From NCBI RefSeq assembly GCF_000284295.1, contig NC_017093.1:3968001-4032000 (forward strand): a stretch of DNA of 64,000 nucleotides, in the 5' to 3' direction. The number at the start of each line of letters is the position of its first letter. Within the stretch, counting starts at the first letter, position 1. This document shows, piece by piece, positions 50,037 to 58,329 of the stretch. The notes under the pieces are model-generated. The model was given only the letters and a program-made list of their open reading frames with translations, was not told the DNA's origin and ran no database searches. The stretch comes from Actinoplanes missouriensis 431. Its GTDB lineage: Bacteria > Actinomycetota > Actinomycetes > Mycobacteriales > Micromonosporaceae. Position numbers and translations under genes: made by a program.

Positions 50037-50522
50037 GTGGAGGGATCTGAGACCGCCGAACGCCAGCGGTTACGCAGGGCGCTTGTCGACCTGCTGAACA
50101 CGTACAGCAGTGAGGCACAGCACATCGGGCACGCGTTCGCGAACCGCAACCATCTGCACGCCACCGACATGCACGCGCTGCTGGCCGTGATGCACGCCGA
50201 GCGTCACGGGACCCCGCTCACCCCGGGCAAACTGGGGGAGGCGATCGGTCTGACCTCGGGTGCCACCACGGCCCTGATCGACAGGCTGGAGAAAGGCGGG
50301 CACCTGCGCCGGAGCCGGGAGAGCACGGACCGGCGCGTGGTCCACCTGCGCTACGGCGACGCGGGGATGTCGCTGGCGATGGCCTTCTTCACACCGCTGC
50401 GCCCGCACACCGACGCCGTGATGGATCAGTTCAGCGTCGACGAGCTGCAGGTCATCGAGAAGTTCCTGAACGGGATGACCGGCGCCCTCGTCGAGTACCG
50501 GGACGAACTGCGCGGCCGGTGA
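50037..50522 (+). CDS. MarR-family transcriptional regulator
   Basis: A 161-residue MarR protein. The winged helix covers LTPGKLGEAIGLTSGATTAL, then IDRLEKGGHLRRSRESTDRR (residues 60-100). GTG 50037 is preferred because it begins just before the conserved helical part; no ribosome site is seen and translation may be leaderless. It probably represses the divergent MMPL exporter through the palindrome at 49988-50001. Confidence 0.9.
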   Translation: MEGSETAERQRLRRALVDLLNTYSSEAQHIGHAFANRNHLHATDMHALLAVMHAERHGTPLTPGKLGEAIGLTSGATTALIDRLEKGGHLRRSRESTDRRVVHLRYGDAGMSLAMAFFTPLRPHTDAVMDQFSVDELQVIEKFLNGMTGALVEYRDELRGR

Positions 50523-50525
50523 GGC

Positions 50526-52298
50526 TCACCGGGCCAGGCCGGCGTACCGGCCACCCTGGTCCAGCAATGACTCGTGGGTGCCGGACTCCAGGATCCGGCC
50601 GTGGTCGATCACCGCGATCTGGTCGGCGTCGCGGACCGTCGACAGCCGGTGCGCGATGGTCACCGTGGTCCGGCCCACCGCGAGCGCGTCGAACGCCCGC
50701 TGCACGGCCCGTTCGGTCTCGGTGTCGAGCGCGCTCGTCGCCTCGTCCAGAACCAGGATCCGTGGATCCCGCAACAGGGTACGAGCGATCGCGATGCGCT
50801 GTTTCTCGCCGCCGGAGAACCGATGCCCGCGTGAGCCGACCATCGTGTCGTAACCGTCCGGCAGATTCGCGATCAGGTCGTGGATCTGCGCGGCGCGGGC
50901 CGCCGTGACGATCTCCTCGTCGCTGGCGTCCGGTTTCGCGTACCGCAGGTTCTCCCGGATGGTGGTGTGCAGCAGATACGTCTCCTGGCTGACCACACCG
51001 ACGATGCTCGCCAGGTCCGCGAGGGACAGATCGCGCAGGTCGACACCGTCGATCGTCACCCGGCCCGACGTCGGGTCGTGCAGGCGGGCGATCAGCGACG
51101 CGATGGTGCTCTTGCCCGAGCCGGTCTCGCCGACGAGCGCCACCGACGAACCCGCCGGGACGTCCAGGCTCACACCGGCCAGGGCGGCTGTCTCGCTGTC
51201 CCCGTACACGAAAGTGACGTCCTCGAAGCGCAGGTGGCCCCGCACGTGCTCGATTCGCACGGGCCTGGCCGGCTCCTCGACCTCGACCGGAAGGTCGAGA
51301 TATTCGAAGATGCGCTGGAACAGCGCGAGCGAGGACGTGAGCGTGACGCCGACGTCGAGCAGGCTCATCAGCGGCCGGAACAGGCCGGCCTGCAGCCCGG
51401 TGAACGCGACGAGGGTGCCGATGCTCATCGTGCTGAACGGCAGTCCCGCGGCGAGATAGATGGCCGCCGGGATGGCCGCGAAGACGATGTTCATGGTCGC
51501 CATCCGCCAGCGTCCGGCCAGTTCGGAGCGGAGCTCCAGGTCGATCAGCCGGTGCGACGACTCGGTGAAACGGGCGATCTGCGCGTCGCCGGCGCCCATC
51601 GTCTTGCTCAGCTGAATGCCGCTGATCGACAGGCCCTCGTCGATGATGACGTTGAGTTCCGCCAGTTCGCGCTGCCGCTGCGCGGTGATGGCCTGCCGCA
51701 TCCGCGCGACACGCCTGGTCCAGTAGACGGCCGGCGGCAGCGCCACCAGCGAGACCAGGGTCAGCTGCCAGGAGAGGGCGGCCATCGCGACGAGCGTGGC
51801 GATGACGGTGGTGGCATTCGACGCGATCGAACCGGCGGTCGACGTGACCACCTGCTGCATGCCGCCGATGTCGTTGGTGATGCGGGACTGCACCTCGCCG
51901 GTGCGGGTGCGGGTGAAGAAACCGACCGACTGCCGCTGCAGATGGGCGAAGACGTCGGTGCGCAGCCGGTGCATGACGCGCTGGCCGACCCGGGTGGAGA
52001 TCCACGTCTGCACCACGCCGAGCGCGGAGGTGGCGGCGGCGACCGCGACCATTCCGGCGACCAGCCAGACCAGCAGGGTGAGGTTGTCGTCCGGCAGCGC
52101 GACGTCGATGATCTCGCGCAGCAGGAACGGGGACACCATCGCGAGAACCGACGAGATCACGATGACGCCGACAACGACGGCGAGCTGCCGCCGGTGCCCG
52201 ATGAACAAGGCGCCGATCCGGCGCAGGGAGACGGCGCGTGCTTGCGCCTTCTCCGCGGGGGTCACGGTCCGTGCCGCCCGCCCTGGGCGTTCCGCCAA
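50526..52298 (-). CDS. ABC exporter (fused permease-ATPase)
   Basis: A 590-residue half-transporter. A type I exporter membrane domain (six spans, residues 35-320; FTRTRTGEVQSRITNDIGGM intracellular loop) is fused to an ATPase: Walker A GETGSGKST near 396, signature FSGGEKQRIAIARTL, Walker B ILVLDEATSALD and H-loop TIAHRLSTV. It functions as a dimer for drug or lipid export. The TTG start is supported by GAGAGGAAAAGAAT. It is divergent from a MarR regulator with overlapping palindromes, and converges on the other marR with a 3-bp gap. Confidence 0.94.
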   Translation of the reverse strand: MAERPGRAARTVTPAEKAQARAVSLRRIGALFIGHRRQLAVVVGVIVISSVLAMVSPFLLREIIDVALPDDNLTLLVWLVAGMVAVAAATSALGVVQTWISTRVGQRVMHRLRTDVFAHLQRQSVGFFTRTRTGEVQSRITNDIGGMQQVVTSTAGSIASNATTVIATLVAMAALSWQLTLVSLVALPPAVYWTRRVARMRQAITAQRQRELAELNVIIDEGLSISGIQLSKTMGAGDAQIARFTESSHRLIDLELRSELAGRWRMATMNIVFAAIPAAIYLAAGLPFSTMSIGTLVAFTGLQAGLFRPLMSLLDVGVTLTSSLALFQRIFEYLDLPVEVEEPARPVRIEHVRGHLRFEDVTFVYGDSETAALAGVSLDVPAGSSVALVGETGSGKSTIASLIARLHDPTSGRVTIDGVDLRDLSLADLASIVGVVSQETYLLHTTIRENLRYAKPDASDEEIVTAARAAQIHDLIANLPDGYDTMVGSRGHRFSGGEKQRIAIARTLLRDPRILVLDEATSALDTETERAVQRAFDALAVGRTTVTIAHRLSTVRDADQIAVIDHGRILESGTHESLLDQGGRYAGLAR

Positions 52299-52324
52299 AT
52301 TCTTTTCCTCTCGAACAGGGATCC

Positions 52325-52345
52325 TGAGGTTACCTCAACATGAGG
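52325..52345. promoter_or_regulatory. Overlapping TGAGG/CCTCA palindromes, MarR operator
   Basis: TGAGGT-T-ACCTCA (52325-52337) is a perfect palindrome, and CCTCA-ACA-TGAGG (52333-52345) a second that shares its right half. This gives three alternating half-sites in 21 bp, inside the 78-bp gap between the ABC exporter and marR. Confidence 0.8.
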
Positions 52346-52376
52346 GTACAACCGCAACCGCTGTTACGTTGTTCCC

Positions 52377-52793
52377 GTGCATGAAGGTCAGGATGAGAGC
52401 CTGTTCGAGGTGTTCTGGGCGGTCGCCCGGCGCCTGCGCCACGGGACGCGGGTGGCGCTGGAGCCGTGGAACGTCACCCCGTCGCAGTCCCGGGCGATAG
52501 CCGTCCTGTCCCGGCACGGCGAGATGCGGCTCAGCGCCCTCGCCGAGCACCTGCGGATCGCGCCGCGCTCGGCCACCGAGGTGGTCGACGACCTGCAGGA
52601 GCGGGGCCTCGTGTCGCGCAGCCCGGACCCGGCCGACCGGCGGGCGACGCTGGTGACGCTGACCGAGCAGGGGGCGGCGACGGCGACGGCGATCCACCGG
52701 GCGCGGGCGGAGGAGGGGGAGCGGCTGTTCGCGGCGCTGGACCCCGAGGATCGCGCCCAGCTGTCCCGGATCCTGCGCATCCTCCGGGACTGA
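52377..52793 (+). CDS. MarR-family transcriptional regulator
   Basis: A 138-residue MarR protein: VTPSQSRAIAVLSRHGEMRL, then SALAEHLRIAPRSATEVVDD (recognition helix, residues 54-72) and GLVSRSPDPADRRATLVTLT (wing). The GTG start is at 52377. It is divergent from the ABC exporter and probably represses it until a toxic ligand binds. A bidirectional terminator follows at 52805. Confidence 0.92.
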   Translation: MHEGQDESLFEVFWAVARRLRHGTRVALEPWNVTPSQSRAIAVLSRHGEMRLSALAEHLRIAPRSATEVVDDLQERGLVSRSPDPADRRATLVTLTEQGAATATAIHRARAEEGERLFAALDPEDRAQLSRILRILRD

Positions 52794-52804
52794 CCGTGGA
52801 AAAG

Positions 52805-52844
52805 CCGCGAGACCCGGCCCGGGGGGTGGCAGGGTCTCGCGGCC
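52805..52844. terminator. Bidirectional terminator after marR
   Basis: A perfect 12-bp stem, GCCGCGAGACCC (52805-52816) with GGGTCTCGCGGC (52833-52844), preceded by AAAA on one side. It lies 11 bp after the marR stop and 12 bp before the convergent TPR gene stop. Confidence 0.85.
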
Positions 52845-52856
52845 TTCCGGGGAGAA

Positions 52857-53723
52857 TCAGGTCAAAGCGGGCCGGGCGAGCCGCGCCACCAGCGCGAACA
52901 TCCCCGCCGAGCACAGCAACGTCAGATATAGCCCGTCCGGAACGGTCACCAGGTTCATCAGATCGAGCGCCCCCACACCGAGCAGCGCCGTGAAGAACCA
53001 CACGAACGACACCCGCATCACATAGGCGAAGGCGTCCCGCGCCGCCCCGGGCCGCCGCGCGCCGCCCGGGCGCACCCGCAACGACTCCGCGAACACGTCG
53101 GCCGCCTCGGCCAGCGACGGCGCGTCGATCACCCCGCGCAGGGCGGTCTCGAAGCGCGCCAGCGTCTCCCGCGCGCCACGGTGCGCAGGCTCCAGGATCA
53201 GCGCCCGGTCCACGGCCTCCCGCGCGGTCAGCGGACGCCCGGCCGCGAACAACGCGAGCCCGTAGGTGACGTGCAGATCCGCGTCGTACCCGGCCAGCTC
53301 CACCGCCACCTGCAGGTTCGCCACCGCGTCGGCGATCCGGCCGTCCGCCAGCTGCGCCCGGCCGAGCAGGTCGTGCAGCCGCGGGTTGCCCGGATCCTGC
53401 CGGCACGCCGACACCGCGGTGGCGATCGCCTCGTCGTGCTCACCGGCCGCCGTGCAGGATCGGCTGATCCAGTAGAGCGACTCGGTGCCGTCGGGGTCCT
53501 GCTGCCAAGCCGCCCACGCGGCACGCATCGCACCCCGCGCGTCGCCGAGGTCCAGCCGCGCCCGGGCCATTCGGTGCCAGGCGGCGACGTCCTCCGGCTC
53601 GCGCCCGACATGGGGCGCGAGCAGGTCCACGACGTCGCCGGCCCGTCCGCGGGCAAGCAGGGTGTCGGCCTCGTCCAGGATCGAGGATCCGGCGGGCGGG
53701 TCGAGAAGCGGCTGCTGCGTCAC
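52857..53723 (-). CDS. TPR-repeat protein with C-terminal membrane anchor
   Basis: A 288-residue protein. Residues 15-195 hold four to five tetratricopeptide-like repeats (EDVAAWHRMARARLDLGDAR, ESLYWISRSCTAAGEHDEAI, PRLHDLLGRAQLADGRIADA, ADLHVTYGLALFAAGRPLTA). Two C-terminal membrane segments follow (VMRVSFVWFFTALLGVGALD and the last 25 residues). It probably scaffolds protein contacts at the cytoplasmic face of the membrane. Start ATG 53723. Function otherwise unknown. The 171-bp upstream gap also contains a weak CCCGCCG/CGGCGGG hairpin at 53871-53891. Confidence 0.85.
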   Translation of the reverse strand: MTQQPLLDPPAGSSILDEADTLLARGRAGDVVDLLAPHVGREPEDVAAWHRMARARLDLGDARGAMRAAWAAWQQDPDGTESLYWISRSCTAAGEHDEAIATAVSACRQDPGNPRLHDLLGRAQLADGRIADAVANLQVAVELAGYDADLHVTYGLALFAAGRPLTAREAVDRALILEPAHRGARETLARFETALRGVIDAPSLAEAADVFAESLRVRPGGARRPGAARDAFAYVMRVSFVWFFTALLGVGALDLMNLVTVPDGLYLTLLCSAGMFALVARLARPALT

Positions 53724-53894
53724 GCCGCCCTATTCGGTCGCGACACCCCCGACTTACGGCTCAGGCGCGTTGCACTCCGGTTGCCCCTTTTCCGGTACGC
53801 GGATCCCCGCCCCCAGAAGCGATTCCCCGTCCCCGGGTTTCCCGGTTCTGGCGAACCCGGTCCGGCGCGACCCGCCGCCGGCACCGGCGGGAGG

Positions 53895-54623
53895 TCAGCT
53901 CCACCCCCGTACCCGGTGAACGCGTGCCGTTTTCGGATAGCTCCCGGACGGCGGGCCGATCTCGAACAGATCGATGAGCAGGAACAGCGGATATCCCGGC
54001 GCCTGCGGCAGTTTCCGGACGACCCGGCCCTCGCAGCCGATGACCGTTCCGTCCGGTCCCCAGGCCGCGGTCCAGGTGTGCGGCGCGGCGGCCGAGAACG
54101 GAATCGTCACCTCGGCCATATCCGTCGTGAGCCGGTCGTCGGCATGGGCTTTGATCCCGCTGCGGGCGACCGTCGCCTCCGCCGTGACAGCCGACGCGTC
54201 GATTTCGAAGAGACAGATCTCCCCGGCGTCGCGGGCCGACAGATGTTCTGTTCCGACGAGCCACGCGGCGAGCATGCAGTTCTCGTCGAGGCTCGCGGAA
54301 ACCGTCACCTCGACCCGGCCGGCGGACGGCGCCCAGAGCAGTTCCGTCGCCGTGGCGGTGCGGATCTCCAGCCCGTCGGGCCGGTGCCGGTGGGTGCCCG
54401 CGTGACTGCCCGTCTGGATGTTGGAGACCCGCAGCGGCGCGTCCTCCGGCCGCCAATCCGGCTGGTCAGCGTCGATGCGAAGACGCAGGCCGTGGGCGTC
54501 GAGGTCGTAGCGTGCCCGCGACCGGTCCGGCGTGGTCCAGTGTGGCAGGTAGTGATCGACCCACCGTTGCGGGCTCAGTCCGGAGCCGCGGAAATCGTCG
54601 GCGAAATCGGGCTCGCGATTCAC
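53895..54623 (-). CDS. GH16-like concanavalin-fold protein, hypothetical
   Basis: A 242-residue protein with a beta-sandwich pattern: DFADDFRGSGLSPQRWVDHY, LRVSNIQTGSHAGTHRHRPD, GRVEVTVSASLDENCMLAAW, GEICLFEIDASAV and PHTWTAAWGPDGTVIGCEGR. This resembles family 16 glycoside hydrolase-like proteins of actinobacteria, but the EXDXXE catalytic motif is not obvious (GEICLFEID is the nearest), so catalysis is doubtful. No signal peptide is present. The GTG start at 54623 overlaps the nitroreductase stop by 4 bp, so it is in that operon. Confidence 0.65.
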   Translation of the reverse strand: MNREPDFADDFRGSGLSPQRWVDHYLPHWTTPDRSRARYDLDAHGLRLRIDADQPDWRPEDAPLRVSNIQTGSHAGTHRHRPDGLEIRTATATELLWAPSAGRVEVTVSASLDENCMLAAWLVGTEHLSARDAGEICLFEIDASAVTAEATVARSGIKAHADDRLTTDMAEVTIPFSAAAPHTWTAAWGPDGTVIGCEGRVVRKLPQAPGYPLFLLIDLFEIGPPSGSYPKTARVHRVRGWS

Positions 54624-55249
54624 TTCGCGAATTTCTCGAAGTGCACGACCTCGTCGAGCGGGCGCCGTTTCGGCTCGGACCAGCGGCCCTTGGTCGGGAA
54701 TCCGAGCGGGATCAGCGCCATGGTGAGCGCGTCGTCGGGCAGGCCGAGCGCCCTGCGCACGTCCTCCTCGTGGCTGATGTGCAGCGTGGTGAGCGTGGCG
54801 CCGATGCCGTAGGCGCGGGCCGCCAGGATGAGGTGCTGGACAGCGCCGTAGATGGACGATCCGAGCCGCGGGTTGGTCGATTTCCCGGCGCCCAGCAAGA
54901 CCGGGAAAATCCACACCGGAGCCTCCTCGATGTGGTTGGCCAGGTGCTCGGCCGCGAGGAAGCTGGCCTTGCTCATCGGGCCGCCGTCCGGCGCGTTGAG
55001 AATCTCGTCGCGCCGTGACCCGTAATGGCGTTCCCAGCCCTCTCGGTACCACGCGGCGATCTGTTGTTTCGTCGCCTCTTCGCGCACGACGATCCAGGTC
55101 CAGAACTGCCCGTTGCCGGCCGACGGCCCGCGGATCGCGGCGTCCAGGATCGCGCGGATCACATCGTCCGGGATGGGCTCGGTCGAGAGGAATCGCCGGG
55201 CCGGGGTGGAATGCAGCGCCGTCAGCAGCGGCAGATCTTCAGGGGTCAT
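54620..55249 (-). CDS. Nitroreductase family FMN oxidoreductase
   Basis: A 209-residue nitroreductase-fold protein. The N-terminal FMN-binding part is HSTPARRFLSTEPIPDDVIR, then AAIRGPSAGNGQFWTWIVVR (the PSAGN variant of the usual PSA/SGxN motif). GAVQHLILAARAYGIGATLT near 135 and ALIPLGFPTKGRW near 182 are typical. It would reduce nitro groups or enones with NAD(P)H. Start ATG 55249 overlaps the upstream membrane protein stop (ATGA). Middle gene of a three-gene overlapping operon. Confidence 0.92.
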   Translation of the reverse strand: MTPEDLPLLTALHSTPARRFLSTEPIPDDVIRAILDAAIRGPSAGNGQFWTWIVVREEATKQQIAAWYREGWERHYGSRRDEILNAPDGGPMSKASFLAAEHLANHIEEAPVWIFPVLLGAGKSTNPRLGSSIYGAVQHLILAARAYGIGATLTTLHISHEEDVRRALGLPDDALTMALIPLGFPTKGRWSEPKRRPLDEVVHFEKFAK

Positions 55250-55542
55250 GCCGGCAGCCTACGGTTCGGTGTGCCGCGCACCACGTGATAGGCGGCGATT
55301 CCGGTAAGCCACGCCAGTCCGGCCACGAAGAACGGCGGCCAGAAGAACGGGCCGAACGTGTAGAGGACGACCAGGACCAGGGGAATCCAGGTGAGACGGA
55401 ACGGCCACCAGGGCAGCCACGGAACAGCCAGAAAGAGCACCGCCGCGATGACGGTGGATATGCCGTAGTTGACGCATTCGTACACCACGAGTGCGGCCAG
55501 GAACAGCCCAGCCATCGCCCAGCCCACTCGTGGAGCGTCCAC
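55246..55542 (-). CDS. Small three-span membrane protein, hypothetical
   Basis: A 98-residue protein with three hydrophobic segments: WAMAGLFLAALVVYECVNYG, TVIAAVLFLAVPWLPWWPFR, and LVVLYTFGPFFWPPFFVAGL continuing to AYHVV. Trp/Pro-rich turns are notable. GTG 55542 starts it and its stop overlaps the nitroreductase start by 4 bp. It is the first gene of this operon. No family was recognised. Confidence 0.7.
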   Translation of the reverse strand: MDAPRVGWAMAGLFLAALVVYECVNYGISTVIAAVLFLAVPWLPWWPFRLTWIPLVLVVLYTFGPFFWPPFFVAGLAWLTGIAAYHVVRGTPNRRLPA

Positions 55543-55578
55543 AGATCCGACGGTATCGACGCCCGCGAAATCCGCCCG

Positions 55579-56760
55579 TCACGTGGGCGATTCGCCCGCG
55601 TATCGACCACTCGGCCGGTACCGCAACGGTCGATCCGCGTATTCTTCCAGCGCGTGCGCGAGCCAGCCCGCGGTCCGCGCCACCGCGAAGATCGCCTCAC
55701 CGGCGTCCGCCGGCATGCCGTAACTCAAGGTGAGCGCGGCGAGCGCCAGGTCGATGTTGGGCAACACCCCCGACCGGGTACGCATCGTCGCGGCCAGTTG
55801 CTCGGCGGTCTCCACGGCGGGGCCCTTCAACAGGGCGAACAGCGCCGTGGCACGCGGGTCGCCCCCTGGATAGAGCGGATGACCGAACCCCGCGACGGCG
55901 CCGCTCGACGGCGCCGCCCGCAGCCGGTGCGAGATCGTCGCGACCGGGTCGATCATCGCGTCCGCGAGCATCGGATACGCCAGCGCGCTCGCCGCGCCGT
56001 GCAACGGCCCGTCGAGGGCGGCCAGTCCGGCGCTGACGACCGCGTACGGGTGGGCGCGCGTGGACGCCGCGATCCGGGCAGTCAGGGTCGACGCGGCGAT
56101 GTCGTGGTCGGCGAGCAGCACGAGAGCCGCGCTCAGCGCACGCAGCGACGCCGTGGTCGGGCTCTCCGGGGTGAGCCGGTACCAGAGCGCCTCGACCAGC
56201 GGCATCGGCTTGCCCGGCGGGGCGGCGCGGAGCGGCAACGCGTGCACCATCGTCGACATCAGCTGCCGCCCGGTCGCCACGACGGCGGCGGGGGAGGTGT
56301 CGAAGCGCAGCGGGTCGGCGGCGGCGACGGCGGCGACCGTGACGCGCAGCCGGTCGGTGAGCCGGGCGCTGTGCGGCAGCGGCTCGGTCGCCCGGTGCGC
56401 GAGGTGCAGCATGTCCCGGTTGATCGGGAACGGCGCGCTGTCGTAGTCGCCGGTCCAGAGCAGCGCCGACACGGCCTCGAACTCCTCCGTGGTGGCGAGC
56501 ACGACGGCGTCGCGCCCTCGGTAGTACAGCTGACCGTCCTTGATCAGCGTGATGGCGGTCTGGATCGTCGGGGTGGTCGTGCGTTTACGGGAGGCTTCGA
56601 ACGCCTCGACGTCCGCCCGGGCGAACAGGCTGCCCTTGCCGTCCGCGTTGCGGATGCTGGTCAGCTGGCCGCGACTCACGTACGCGTACAGGGTGGGGAT
56701 CTTGACGCCGAGCCGCTCAGCGACTTCCTCGGTCGTCATCAGTTGATGGGGATGGCTCAT
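55579..56760 (-). CDS. Citrate synthase family protein with N-terminal HTH domain
   Basis: A 393-residue fusion. Residues 8-58 form an excisionase/MerR-like helix-turn-helix (TTEEVAERLGVKIPTLYAYV, then SRGQLTSIRNADGKGSLFAR) and the rest is a citrate synthase. Motifs include LYYRGRDAVVLA, DGPLHGAASALAYPML (active-site His), GFGHPLYPGGDPRATALF (second His) and NIDLALAALTLSYGMPADAG. Such HTH fusions occur in many actinobacteria next to a normal citrate synthase. It may be enzymatic, regulatory or both. It is divergent from the second citrate synthase gene. Confidence 0.88.
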   Translation of the reverse strand: MSHPHQLMTTEEVAERLGVKIPTLYAYVSRGQLTSIRNADGKGSLFARADVEAFEASRKRTTTPTIQTAITLIKDGQLYYRGRDAVVLATTEEFEAVSALLWTGDYDSAPFPINRDMLHLAHRATEPLPHSARLTDRLRVTVAAVAAADPLRFDTSPAAVVATGRQLMSTMVHALPLRAAPPGKPMPLVEALWYRLTPESPTTASLRALSAALVLLADHDIAASTLTARIAASTRAHPYAVVSAGLAALDGPLHGAASALAYPMLADAMIDPVATISHRLRAAPSSGAVAGFGHPLYPGGDPRATALFALLKGPAVETAEQLAATMRTRSGVLPNIDLALAALTLSYGMPADAGEAIFAVARTAGWLAHALEEYADRPLRYRPSGRYAGESPT

Positions 56761-56900
56761 GTCTCGCAGGTTCTCCCATGTGAGGGCGCCGCTGCCACGC
56801 GAAGTTCAGGGCTGTGGATAACCGGCCCGGACTGGGCCTGTGAGCGGGCCTTTCAGTGGGCCCGTCAGCTGTTTCGAAATCTTGTGCGCATCCTCTCATG

Positions 56901-56958
56901 TTGACTGGATCAACATTGACATCAAATCGCGTTGATTTCAGATTGAAGTCATGTTGAC
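56901..56958. promoter_or_regulatory. TTGAC/TCAAC-rich promoter region of the citrate synthase gene
   Basis: GTTGAC, TCAACATTGA, GTTGAT, ATTGAA and GTTGAC follow each other at 11-16-bp spacing directly upstream of and across ATG 56951. TCAACATTGA (56910-56919) is the same 10-bp palindrome as the core of the array at 24544. The rest of the 190-bp divergent gap shows nothing else. Confidence 0.45.
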
Positions 56959-58078
56959 TGTCAATCCAGGGCTTGCCGGTGTCGTCGCGTTCGACACCCA
57001 GATAGCGGAACCGGACCGGGACGGCGGCTCGCTGCGGTATCGCGGCGTCGACATCCGCTCGCTCGCCGGTCATGTCTCGTTCGGCGACGTGTGGGGTCTT
57101 CTCGTCGACGGCGACCTCAACCGTCCGCTGCCGTCCGCCGACGCGTCGTCAATACCCGTCAACACCGGCGACCTTCGTGTTGACGTGCAAGCCGCCGTGT
57201 CAATGTTGACGCCGCGTTGGGGCGCCGGTCAATTGATCGACATCAGCGCTGAGCAGGCACGTGACGACCTGGCCCGCGCGTCGGCGAGCGTGCTGTCATA
57301 CGTCGCCCAAGCCGCTCGCGGCGTTGATCGTCCGGTCGTGCCGCAGCATCGTGTCGACGCGGGCCGCAGCGCTACCGAACAGTTCTTGATCCGCTGGCAG
57401 GGCGATCCGGACCCGCGTCACGTCGTCGCGATCGATCGCTACTGGATCTGTGCGGCCGAGCACGGCATGAACGCCTCCACGTTCACGGCTCGGGTCGTCG
57501 CCAGCACCGGCGCCGACGCGCCGGCCTGTCTGTCGGCTGCCATGGCCGCGCTCTCCGGTCCACTGCACGGCGGCGCGCCGTCACGGGCACTCGGGATGAT
57601 CGAAGCAGTCGAGTCCGGGATCGACGCGCGAAAGTACGTCAAGCGGGTGCTCGACAGCGGCCGGCGGCTGATGGGATTCGGTCACGCGATCTACCGTGCC
57701 GAGGACCCGCGAGCCCGCATCCTGCGCGACGCGGCCCGGGAACTCGACGCGCCACGGTACGAGGTGGCCCGTGAACTGGAGATCGCCGCGCTGACGGAAC
57801 TGCGGGAGCGCAAGCCCGACCGGGTTCTCGAGACCAACGTCGAGTTTTGGGCCGCCGTGATCCTCGACTTCGCGGGCGTCCCCGCCGACATGTTCACCGC
57901 GATGTTCACGTGTGCGCGCACTGCCGGTTGGAGCGCGCACATCCTGGAGCAGAAGGCGCTCGCCAAAATCATCCGCCCGTCGGCCGACTATGTCGGGCCG
58001 GCCGAACGGGACGCTTCCGCGGTCCACGGCTGGCAGGCCGCCCTCGCCCGCAACGCCGCACCCGCCCCGGCGGCGTGA
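56951..58078 (+). CDS. Citrate (or methylcitrate) synthase
   Basis: A 375-residue citrate synthase condensing acetyl-CoA (or propionyl-CoA) with oxaloacetate. Catalytic residues align as His206 (SGPLHGGAP), His245 ([18 protein letters not shown]) and Asp306 (VILDFAGVP). [10 protein letters not shown] near residue 30 and [16 protein letters not shown] near 167-183 are further family blocks. Length fits the short Gram-positive type, which includes methylcitrate synthases. ATG 56951 is the only sensible start. The first 300 bp are unusually rich in GTCAAC/GTTGAC words, and the 3' end is tandemly triplicated. Confidence 0.92.
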   Translation: MLTVNPGLAGVVAFDTQIAEPDRDGGSLRYRGVDIRSLAGHVSFGDVWGLLVDGDLNRPLPSADASSIPVNTGDLRVDVQAAVSMLTPRWGAGQLIDISAEQARDDLARASASVLSYVAQAARGVDRPVVPQHRVDAGRSATEQFLIRWQGDPDPRHVVAIDRYWICAAEHGMNASTFTARVVASTGADAPACLSAAMAALSGPLHGGAPSRALGMIEAVESGIDARKYVKRVLDSGRRLMGFGHAIYRAEDPRARILRDAARELDAPRYEVARELEIAALTELRERKPDRVLETNVEFWAAVILDFAGVPADMFTAMFTCARTAGWSAHILEQKALAKIIRPSADYVGPAERDASAVHGWQAALARNAAPAPAA

Positions 58079-58152
58079 TGCGCCCGCAACGCCGCATCCG
58101 CCCCGGCGGCGTGATGCGCCCGCGACGCCGCATCCGCCCCGGCGGCGTGATG
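58045..58152. repeat. 36-bp triplication of the citrate synthase 3' end
   Basis: Three adjacent 36-bp copies (58045-58080, 58081-58116, 58117-58152) differ at one or two bases. The first contains the end of the gene (RNAAPAPAA and TGA 58076-58078). Copies two and three carry the same codons and TGA in the same register. Confidence 0.97.
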
Positions 58153-58197
58153 CGCCCGTCCGGCAGGGCCTGCCGCGGTGGGCGAGCGGACGGGCGC

Positions 58198-58238
58198 GAA
58201 CGGTCAACACGTGCACACAGTGTCCGACTTGACCGTTC
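58198..58238. promoter_or_regulatory. Perfect 10-bp inverted repeat upstream of membrane protein gene
   Basis: GAACGGTCAA (58198-58207) and TTGACCGTTC (58229-58238) are exact reverse complements, with a 21-bp spacer that contains a further short ACAC/GTGT pair. It lies 120 bp after the citrate synthase stop and 92 bp before the next start, so it may be a terminator stem or an operator for the downstream gene. It again has a TTGAC core. Confidence 0.6.
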
Positions 58239-58329
58239 TGCCCGCATCTAACGAAGCATCATAGCGTTTATCGGGTCAAAAGCCGCCGCGCACTGCGGCT
58301 CGGCGAACGTGAGACGCGGAAGGCGCTTG

